From: Populus alba
Lineage: Eukaryota; Streptophyta; Magnoliopsida; Malpighiales; Salicaceae
Reading direction: 5' to 3'
Length of the DNA stretch: 64,000 bases
Assembly (NCBI RefSeq): GCF_005239225.2
Contig: NC_133302.1
Span: forward strand, 15,657,991-15,721,990
The notes beneath the pieces are model-generated. The model saw nothing but the letters and a program-made list of their open reading frames with translations. It made no database searches and had not been told where the DNA came from. Made by a program: the position numbers and the translations under genes. Shown piece after piece: positions 48,301-56,778 of this stretch; position 1 is the stretch's first letter, and each line of letters opens with the position of its first letter.

Positions 48301-50266
48301 CCAAGAAAAAAAAAAAAACATAAAAAATATATTATTATCTATTTTATCAGTCTTCTTCTTCCAGCCACCGTTCTTTCTCTACTGAACATTCAACATGTGA
48401 TGGGAAAATCTGAGGAGCAATGCAACGTTTTCTTGTCATATTACAGTGATTAATTAATTATAATGCTAGCTAGAGACAAACTGTTCCATAATGTGTTGAA
48501 AATCTGCAGCATGAACATTCTGGGATGGACGGTCATGGTGGCTATGGGAATGAATGCAGCCATAAGGTTTGTTCTCTCTGCGAGCTCCCATATATATTAA
48601 TTTAATAAATACATCTTATAAGCAAGATCAATCTGATATTATATGGTTTTTGGATAATATTTATGTTTATGCAGTGTAAGAATATCGAATGAACTGGGAG
48701 CTGCTCATCCGAGAACAGCAAAGTTTTCACTGGTGGTGGCTGTGGTGTCGTCCTTCATCATCGGTCTCATTATTGCAGCCATTCTTATTATTTTCCGTAA
48801 GACTTACCCATCTTTATTCTCGAGCGATGTGGCTGTGCAAGATCTTGTTCGAGACTTGACGCCATTGCTGGCCCTCTGCATTGTTATTGACAACGTTCAG
48901 CCAGTTCTCTCTGGTAATTAATTAATTACTGATCCTAGTCATTATTAAATCTTTATGCTTTTCTTTTTATCGGTTTTAAATTTTTAGGTTGAAATAGTTT
49001 ATTGATGTTAGAATTTTAATGACTGAACGGTCACGAGTTTGAATCTTATCATTTTTATTTATTTAATAAAAATTAAGTATAAAATAATGTGAACTTATAT
49101 AAGTTTTAAGCCTAAAAGCTTTTACTTGAGAGGATATATTATAGAATAATATAAATTAATTAATTATTGATCCTAGTCATTATTAACTTTGCGAAGAATC
49201 TGAATCTTTATGCTTGTCCTTAATTTTATTAATCTTAAATATTTTGGTTGAAATAATTTGTTGATATGATATTATAATTTTAATAATTGAGTGGTTACGA
49301 GTTTAAATTTTACTATTTTTATTTATTTGATAAAAATTAAATATAAAGTAGTGTGAACTTATACAAATTTCAAACACACAAACTTTTACTTGAAGGGATA
49401 TATTAGAAAAATAATATAAATTATATTTTAAAACCGCACATAATATTTTAACTTTTTTTAGGTTGAAATAGTTTTTTATCTTTACCATTAAAAAATTATT
49501 TACTTGACATTGTTTTATTTTTGTCTTTATATCTATATATTCTTGTTTCTTTTTCAGGTGTGGCTATTGGAGCTGGATGGCAGGCTGTTGTGGCCTATGT
49601 AAACATTGCGTGTTACTATATATTTGGGATCCCTTTGGGTCTCATATTGGGTTTCAAAGTCAAACTAGGAGTTAAGGTTAGTCAAACTAGGATTTCTCAC
49701 TCTATTCTTTCCTTTGATCAATTGTTCAATTAAACACCGACAACTAACACTATCAATTATTAATATTAAAAAAAAAAAAACAAAATGGTTGGTGAGTTTC
49801 AACAGCTCATATATATATATTGATCAATGTGCTTGCGGCATCCAAGATATATACTATACAATGTATGAGGCAGCAAAATTAAAAACAAATATCCGATAGC
49901 CAAGAGAAACTAACAGCCCCCTGTAAGTAATATACATGCTTTTCAGATCTAAGTTTTGATCCGTTTTGTTCAGGGGATTTGGTATGGAATGCTATCAGGG
50001 ACTGTCCTCCAGACGTTGATCCTGTTCTTGATAATTTATAAAACAAATTGGAACAAAGAGGTATGTTCAAAGCTAAACTTTCCCAGCAGCAGCTTCAAGC
50101 ATTCCCAGTCCTCGTGGTGTTTAGTCGTTTTACTCTTTCATAAATATATAAATCTTATGTATCTTGCATGCAGGCTTCTATTGCAGAAGACAGAATAAGA
50201 AAATGGGGAGGGGACACAGATATCAAAGAAAACAGCGTCAAAAGACCTGCAGCTACAGAGACTTGA
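45310..50266 (+). CDS. MATE-family efflux carrier (DTX type), eight exons, 523 aa
   Basis: Multidrug and toxic compound extrusion antiporter; plant members export or sequester flavonoids, alkaloids, citrate or hormones using H+ or Na+ gradients at the plasma membrane or tonoplast. Exons from splice signals: 45310-45657, 45800-46341, 46649-46735, 48510-48566, 48675-48913, 49558-49676, 49974-50060, 50174-50266. All introns are GT-AG and the joined frame is open to TGA. Family marks: [20 protein letters not shown] (TM1), [19 protein letters not shown] spanning exons 1-2, [21 protein letters not shown], then [19 protein letters not shown] over exons 4-5, [20 protein letters not shown] and YIFGIPLG in exon 6. 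The N-terminus ([13 protein letters not shown]) has the LL-type motif common in tonoplast-bound members. Intron 3 is long (1774 bp) and repeat-filled. Closest to the DTX27-33 group by wording; the orthologue and substrate are not known. Confidence 0.93.
46960..47235. mobile_element. Retroposon-like repeat in MATE intron 3, copy 1
   Basis: Phrases ATCACGAGTTCGAATTTATT, AAATTAAGTATAAAATAATG, CGCAAGTTTCTAACTCAAA and TTACTTGAATGTGTATTA recur in two further copies in intron 5. The GTTCGAAT word resembles a tRNA-type B box, so a SINE-like origin is possible. Confidence 0.62.
47255..47730. other. GC-richer insert in MATE intron 3
   Basis: This is clearly less AT-rich than the rest of the intron (GGCGTCCCAACTTGATGCCG; CCGGCGCGCAGCAACC). 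No conserved frame is seen. It is probably part of an inserted element or a captured exon of unknown source. Confidence 0.45.
47805..48000. repeat. MITE-like AT-rich repeat in MATE intron 3
   Basis: Family blocks TAATTGTGATAATTTTTTAA at the left and ACAAACAAGCTCTTATTG at the right. A partial copy follows at 48015-48125. Confidence 0.55.
48015..48125. repeat. Partial MITE-like repeat in MATE intron 3
   Basis: Holds GATAATTGTTGTTTTTTGAA and ATACATCAAAATAATATTTT but lacks the right half. Confidence 0.45.
48985..49170. mobile_element. Retroposon-like repeat in MATE intron 5, copy 2
   Basis: GGTTGAAATAGTTTATTGAT, GGTCACGAGTTTGAATCTTA, AAATTAAGTATAAAATAATG and CTTTTACTTGAGAGG match copies 1 and 3. 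Confidence 0.65.
49240..49440. mobile_element. Retroposon-like repeat in MATE intron 5, copy 3
   Basis: GGTTGAAATAATTTGTTGAT, GGTTACGAGTTTAAATTTTA, AAATTAAATATAAAGTAGTG and CTTTTACTTGAAGGG. It lies about 255 bp after copy 2 in the same direction, and a stray ATTAATTATTGATCCTAGTC precedes it, also found before copy 2. This suggests a local tandem duplication. Confidence 0.65.
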
Positions 50267-50269
50267 AGT

Positions 50270-51050
50270 AACAGAGATATATTTTCAGATTTTGGCCGAG
50301 TGCAAGGTGAAGAAGAGGAACTCAATAAATTATTAGGCAAATCTTCTTTTATTATTGTTATATATGTTTTCATATTACGACAATGGCTGTATATGCCCAC
50401 TCTTTTATTTTTTCTTTTCTTTTCAATTAAGGTAATTTTTGTTCTCAGCTCTTTAAGACTATGAATAAAATCGTAGTTGTTGAAAAAAGGAGAACAATTC
50501 TTGACCATATGAAAGAAGCGTTCCTTCACACTTCCTATATTCGGTAGAACAAGCAGGGGAACAGATGTTTCGACTTCTGCAATCTAGTTCTAAACTCGGA
50601 GCCGAAGTTGATGCTAAAAATGGAGGCCTTGAGTTCGAATTCAATGAGATGTGTTCGAAGGAGATGACAAGGGGATTAGGCGCTCGGGAAAAGTCGGGAA
50701 CATTTTAAACGCGTTGAAGTGTCTTAGAACAGAGTTGTAACAAAAAAAAAAACAGAGAAAACAAGAGCAGAAAAACAAGTTTGAAGGACTGGTTGATCCG
50801 AGAGGAGAACCAGCAACTGTATTTGTTGTGTTCATGAAAAACAACAAAATAGTAAGTATCTAATTAGACTCAAAGAAGGAACAAGACGTCCTGCGTCAAA
50901 TCTCCCAATTCTTGACTGTTGTTCCTTCAGAAGCATTCGGAACACAAGTACCATTTGAAAATCCGGTTTTCAACTTCCAAAGAACTCATTTTCACTTCGA
51001 ATGGCACATGTTCATCAAATTTGTATTTGAGGCATTTTCAATATTATTAG
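50270..51050. other. MATE 3' flank, nothing else recognised
   Basis: Contains the likely 3' UTR of the MATE gene, with AATAAA-like words near 50320 and 50463. No coding region is supported after the stop codon. Confidence 0.45.
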
Positions 51051-51924
51051 TTATATGACCGCACAAAGCTGCGATTTATTTTTTTTTGTATAAAAAAATA
51101 TAAAACAAACCTAAGATTTAAAAGTGTTAAATCTTTTTACGAATCTATGTTCAAAAGTTTTAGGTATAGTTATAACGTCTGAACCAAAAGTAATATTTAT
51201 AATATTAATAATAACATTAAACTTACATTATTCAAGTTTAAGTGGGTCTGACTGCAATACCAGACCCAATAGTCTTGGATATGGGTCTAACTGTAAGATT
51301 GTGTCATAAAAATATGATAGAAAGAAAAAAAAAAACTAATGAAGAAAAAGAAAAAAAAAATCTGAATTAACTGAATTAACCCTTCAAATCAGGTCAACCC
51401 GTCAAACCTTGGATTCATGTCATGAAAGTTTGATAACTAAATAGAAAAAAAAAAATTGATGGGTTACTTAGAATTAACTGGGCCAATCCGTCAAATCCGA
51501 GATCCATGTCATGAAAGTTTGATAAGTAAAAAGAAAAAAAATTGAACATTAACAAACTAAAAATTAACGGGTTAACCTAAAATTAATTAAAAAAAAACAA
51601 ACAAAAGGCATCAGTTTATATAAAAACAGCAAAAAAGCAAAAAGAAAAAAAAAACTAAAGGCATCAGCCAATAATTAAATAAAAAAATTAATCTTGATGA
51701 ATGAAATTAAATAAAAAAATATTAATTAAAAACAAAAAAATAAAAGAAAAAAAACTTATGAAGAAAAAAAACTAATGAAGAAAAAGAGAAAAAATCTAAA
51801 TTAACTGGGTTAATCCGTCAAACTTGAGATCCGTGTCATGAAAGTCTGATAACTAAATAGAAAAAAAAATTAATATCAACAAATTAAATAAAAAAATTAA
51901 TTAAAAAAAAAGGATCAGCCTTTT

Positions 51925-51966
51925 CATCGTGGACTGGACTGTGCAGTCCATCGTGAAAGGCATAAA
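51925..51966. repeat. Hairpin around GTGGACTGGACTGTGCAGTCCA
   Basis: Imperfect inverted repeat: CTTTTCATCGTGGACTG pairs with CAGTCCATCGTGAAAG. It is one of three related hairpins in the repeat block. Confidence 0.7.
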
Positions 51967-52427
51967 AAGAAAAAAAAAGCAAAAAAAAAAAAAACTAAAG
52001 GCATCGAACTTTTCATTGTGGACTGCATACAATATTAAAAGATGAAATTGGAAGAAAAAAAACTAATAATGAAAAAGAAAAAAAAATCTAAATCAATTTG
52101 GTTAACTCGTTAAAACCTGGGATCCGTGTCATAAAAATGTGATAACTAAATAGAAAAGAGATTTAATATTAATGAACTAAATTTTTTAAAAAAGATTAAT
52201 TAAAAAGAAAAAAGCAAAGAGAAAAAAACCCACGGGAAGAAAAAAACTAATGAAGAAAAAGAAAATTTTGAATCAACTGAGTTAACCCGTTAAACCTAAG
52301 ATCCGTGTCATGAAAGTCTGATAACTAAATAAAAAAAAAGTTAATACCAACAAACTAAAAAAAAAAAAAAAAAAAAAAAAACAATGAAAGAAGTAAAAAA
52401 AAAAAAAAAAAAAAAAACTAAATGCAT

Positions 52428-52475
52428 AAGCTTTTTTATTGTGGACTGCACTGTGCAATCCACAATAAAAAGCTT
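52428..52475. repeat. Hairpin around GTGGACTGCACTGTGCAATCCAC
   Basis: GCTTTTTTATTGTGGACTGC pairs with GCAATCCACAATAAAAAGC with one bulge and one G-T or mismatch position. The stem is about 19 bp with a very short loop. Confidence 0.78.
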
Positions 52476-53709
52476 AAAAAGGAAAAGGAAAGGCAAAAAA
52501 ATGACATACGTCACAGGTTAATTTTTTCCTTTCATAAAAAATATAAAAAAGGCTAAGATTTAAAAGTGTTATGTTTATTATGCAAAGATATACCTAAGAG
52601 CCTTGGATTTAGCTGCAACGATTGACCCGAAAGTAATATCTATAATATTAATAATAATATTAAACTTACATTACTCAAGTTTAAGTGAGTCTGGCTGCAA
52701 CACCGGACCCAAGAGCCTTGGATGGGGGTTTGACTGCAAGGTCGTGTCATAAAAATGTGATCATTAAATAGTTTAATTAAAAAGAAAAAAACAAGAAAAA
52801 AAATCAACAGGAAGAAAAAAACTAATGAAGTAAAAGAAAAAAAAAATCTGAATTAACTGAGTTAACCCTTCAAACCAAGTTAACCTGTCAAATTTGGGAT
52901 TCGCGTCATGAAAGTTTGATAACTAAATAGAAAAAAAAAATTGACAAGTTAACCCAAAATTAACTATGTTAACCTGTCAAGCCGGGGATACATGTCATAA
53001 AAGTCTAATAATTAAATAGAAAAAAAATTTAACATTAACAAACTAAAATAAATAAAAAAAATTAATTAAAAAAAAACAAAAATAAAATTCCGAGTTCACT
53101 CGTCAAACAGGTTAACCCGTCAAATCCGAGATCCGTGTTATGAAAGTCTGATAACTAAATAAAAAAATTAACATTAACAAACTAAATTAAACAAAATCAT
53201 TAAAAGAAAAAAACACAAAGAAAAAAGAAACCCTTAAAGGCATAAAAAATGAAAAGAAAAAACAAAAAAAAAAAAGACTACTCAGCGTTTCATTATTGAC
53301 TACATAGTGAAACACTAAGCAATTTTAGTATATCTCTAATGTAAAGGATTTTTGAGAATTTTTGCGTGAGACATCGAGATGAATTATATATAAAAAGTAA
53401 AAATAGAAAAAAGAAGTACCTATCTAATTTTATAATAGTAAGGATTTTTATCTAGTTTTCAGAGGACACGTTTGCACATCTAATTATACAATGAATGACT
53501 AGATTTGACCACTAGAAAATATTTAACGTGCTTTTCTAATGGCGCAGGTGCCATCCACTCGCTGAGATATATAAAACACGATCCAATAATTTTTTTTTTT
53601 AAATAAAAAAATACTCATGATCTTTTAATTACACAACATATCCATGTAAATTTCATTATTGTAATTCATAGTAATATGATTCTAGAGCTAGAAATCCCTT
53701 AGCTTTCTT

Positions 53710-53930
53710 TATAAATTAATTAATTAATTAAGTGCATATATATATAGACGCACACAGAGTAGCATATACACAAAGCATTCTCCTCAAGTTGGGAAAAGGC
53801 AAATCTCCCTTTCTCTCAGTAGCTAACATGGCGGATTCCAGGCAGCCACTTCTCTCTCCAAGAGGGAACCAAAACGAAAGTGATGACCAACTCCTGTCAC
53901 TTTCCAGATCAATCACAAACAATTCATTGC
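53710..53930 (+). pseudogene. Truncated duplicate of the MATE promoter, leader and first codons
   Basis: Matches 45205-45413 closely: GAGTAGCATATACACAAAGC, AGGCAAATCTCCCTTTCTCT, then the ATG at 53829 and [20 protein letters not shown]. The match ends after CAATCACAAACAATTCATT, about codon 35 of the MATE gene. Past that point the frame runs into unrelated text and stops after 44 codons. No later exon is found downstream. It could still be transcribed because the promoter-proximal region is copied. Confidence 0.92.
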
Positions 53931-53989
53931 CGATAAAAATTGAAGTTAGCCATAAAACATAAAATAGAAGATTTCATTCATTTGTCTTT

Positions 53990-54285
53990 CCAATAAAAAA
54001 TTTGATGTCGATCCTAAAAATATAATATTTTATTGATTTTGACCTTATAAAGAGAAATTAGACACTAATCTCTAAAAACAAAAGATTTTATTAATTTATG
54101 ATTTTTTTTTTAAAAAAAACTAACATTTATCCCTAAAATAGGATATTTTGTTGGGACTTTGAACAAAAAAATATTTTATGTTAATAATTAAAACAAGAGA
54201 TTTCATTAATTTATAGTTTTGAATAAAAAGCTTTGATGTTAATCATTAAAATAAGAGATTTTGTTAGTTTAGGTTTTTAAAACAG
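53990..54285. repeat. About 58-bp tandem array, five loose units
   Basis: A TTGATGTYAATC-like phrase recurs near 54001, 54058, 54119, 54176 and 54231, with AAAATAAGAGATTTTRTTAA between. It begins about 60 bp after the broken MATE duplicate. Confidence 0.72.
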
Positions 54286-54729
54286 GTATTAGCCCTTATA
54301 TAAATGATAAAAATTAAGCTTTTGGTCCTATTTTTTTAATATGTCTAAAATAGAGCCTAAGGGGCTGCCCACTAATACTCATTGGGCTCATGTGAGGTCA
54401 AGTAGACCTAGCTTGGGTCCTTTTAAATTCTAGAAAATTTAAATATTCATGCATTTTTAATACATTCACAACATAATGAAAATATGTTTTCATTCAAATT
54501 TGCCTTTATAATTCTAATAACTTTTTCGCTTCAACAAATAAATAATACACTCGCTTATGTTTTATTTAAATTTCTTAGAAAATATTTTTTTAATTAATAA
54601 TTATTTTTTTAATTAATAAGATTGTTGTAATTTATCTGTAAATGTTTTCCTTCTATACTTTATATAAATAAATTGTATTTTTATGATATATTTTTTAATC
54701 AAATTATTTTATATAATTGATTCTGCACT

Positions 54730-54990
54730 GCTCCATTATACAATTTACTTGAGGAAAAGGATAGCGAGGAGGGAAATCGGTATGATACCTCACAGGGACT
54801 GGACACTAACATGCATGCATTATCTCTGAATTAACGCCAGGAGATGTTCTTCATCTTCCTCCTACCAAAAAATAAAAATAAAAAATTTCAGTGAAGCATC
54901 ATTCAGTTGTTATCAGAAATTCAAGTAGTCACCGGTGAACAAAAACAAATATCTAATTAATTGTTTATTTCATAGTTTTTTTAAGGAGTA
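54730..54990 (-). repeat. Exon-bearing repeat unit 1 (furthest from the DUF4220 gene)
   Basis: One of three degenerate units (others 55385-55700 and 56085-56460) sharing ATTATACAATTTACTTGAGG/ATTATACAATCTACTTGTGA, a GGAAATCGG-like word and AACAAAAACAAATATCTAAT. On the minus strand an acceptor TTTTTTGGTAG at 54862 opens EEDEEHLLALIQR and a TAA at 54820-54822. This would serve as a final exon in phase 0. Confidence 0.6.
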
Positions 54991-54999
54991 TTTAAAAGT

Positions 55000-55200
55000 A
55001 TGGCAGCGGTTGCTTTTCAAAGTTTTTTTTATTTAAAAATACATCAAATATATATTTTTAAAAAAATATTTTTGACATCAATACATCAAAATAAATTGAA
55101 AGCATAGCCAAATATTAATTTGAATTAAAAAATAACAAATATTAATTTTTTTAAAAAATACTTTTAAAAAAATAATAATAAACATAACTTTAATAACATA
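55000..55200. repeat. MITE-like AT-rich repeat
   Basis: Sits between exon-bearing units 1 and 2. Words: TATGGCAGCGGTTGCTTTTC, ATTTAAAAATACATCAAATA, AAAAAATACTTTTAAAAAAA. A partial copy follows at 55270-55370. Confidence 0.5.
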
Positions 55201-55384
55201 CCCAAGGATTGTATTTGGTAGTTGATTTAGCTATGATATCATAGTGTAGAGTTTATTCGCTGATAGGCTTTTTGTTATTGATTGATTTTTAAAATAGTTT
55301 TTATTTAAAAATATATTAAAATAATTAATTTAATTTTTAAAATGTATTTCTAATATCAATACATTATAAATAATAAATTTATTA

Positions 55385-55700
55385 TATCCTAAGATTTTTA
55401 TCGTTACATTATGTAATCTATGTGAGGAGAAAAGAGCGAGAACTAGGAAATCGGCGTACCTCATCGGGACCAGATAGCGATGTGTCTGCAGTTTTAGCCA
55501 AATATCTGTATAAGGCCTGGCAATATTGAGATTCCGGTGAGACGTCATTTAATTTGTTTTTAAAAATTCAAGTAATGATCGGTTAACATAATGAAAATAA
55601 ATATCTAATATTAATAATTTATTTCATAGTTTTTTGTTTGACACAAAGGCATCAGTATTGACCGGACTCATTAATAGTCCGAGGATCGTACATTGTAAGA
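55385..55700 (-). repeat. Exon-bearing repeat unit 2
   Basis: On the minus strand, 55516-55460 reads ALYRYLAKTADTSLSGPDE between a possible acceptor (TTGCCAG) and a donor GAG|GTACGC, both in phase 0. The peptide aligns loosely with that of unit 3 (Y..A...YAK...D.S.S.P.E). The acceptor used by unit 3 is lost here, so if this exon is used it is shortened. Confidence 0.55.
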
Positions 55701-56084
55701 AAACTTTGGTGGAGTGCCTATCCACTAAAAAATAAAAATAAAAAGTCTTCATTTAATTACATAATAACACATGGCACGTATATAAAAGTAATTAGAAGAT
55801 CTTAATATGAGAATTTACATATATAAATAATTTAATGTATATATTTATAATTTTATCAATCAAACATATTTTGTATAGTGTTGTATTTTCAAATATTAAT
55901 TTTGTGAGATACTTGTATGTATTTTAATTTTTTATAGACAATTTACTATAAGTTTATCAATGTATTTCAAACTTTTTTTTTTTTTTCAGGATCTCTCACT
56001 AATAATAAAAAAATAAAATCCAATTACTCTTAGGAAAAAAAATGTTGCCGCACTTGACAAATCATTCATGTATTTTTGTAAAAT

Positions 56085-56460
56085 AGAGACTTGTGCTATA
56101 TAAAAGTAAAGAGACTATTCTATTATACAATCTACTTGTGAAAAGGGAAATTGGAATCGTACCTCGACAGGTTTTGACATTGACATGTCTACAATACCTT
56201 TTGCGTATTTCTCTACGGCCAACTGATATTTTCGACTCTCATCCTTTTTATGAAAGAATTGCAAAATTCAATAAGTCATCAATTAATAAAAGCAAATATC
56301 TGATATTAATCATTTATTCCCTAGTTTTCTTACACACAAAGACATCAATATTGACCACACTTATTAATGATTTGAGAGTAATATATAGTAATGGATTGAG
56401 CTATGATATCATAAGATAAAACTCTGATATGGTGCCTATTCAATAATAAAAAAAAAAATT
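56085..56460 (-). repeat. Exon-bearing repeat unit 3 (nearest the DUF4220 gene)
   Basis: On the minus strand, 56243-56163 reads DESRKYQLAVEKYAKGIVDM then SMSKPVE, 27 codons, between an AAAAAG acceptor and a GAG|GTACGA donor, phase 0 at both ends. This fits directly after the GTAAGT donor at 56865 of the DUF4220 gene. Confidence 0.6.
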
Positions 56461-56484
56461 TGAGATTCTTCCTATCTATTTATT

Positions 56485-56625
56485 TTTTTGTTTTAAAAAT
56501 ATTTTTTAAATAAATTAATTTTTTTTGACGTGTTGATATAATAAATAAATTTAAAAATAATATTATTCTAATATATTTTTAAATAAAAAATATTTTAAAA
56601 ATAACTGTTATGAATGCAATCGCTA
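56485..56625. repeat. MITE-like AT-rich repeat
   Basis: Inverted family blocks (TTTTTTTGACGTGTTGATAT; AAATAAAAAATATTTTAAAA; TAACTGTTATGAATGCAATC at the right edge). It lies in the intron implied by the extended DUF4220 model. Confidence 0.5.
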
Positions 56626-56778
56626 TGATATGTGATTTTTTGTTTTTTGTTTTTTTCAATTAAAAACAGACTATTCATGTCAGAAATAGAGAATTGATAT
56701 GAATTTTGTTTCTGACAACAACTCGAGGTTTGTGAAGGAGGGAGAACAACCTTTTAAAAATCATCCAACCATTTCAAG

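Larger units (their letters stand above)
51055..53330. repeat. 1.44-kb tandem repeat block with short inner repeats and hairpins
   Basis: The 51060-51310 text (TAAGATTTAAAAGTGTTA; AAAGTAATATTTATAATATT; GTTTAAGTGGGTCTGACTGC) recurs at 52530-52760, a spacing of about 1443 bp. Inside each unit the phrase AACCCGTCAAACCTGAGATC followed by CGTGTCATGAAAGTCTGATA recurs at least eight times (near 51400, 51490, 51820, 52110, 52290, 52890, 52990 and 53120), separated by A-rich spacers. No coding capacity. Confidence 0.82.
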
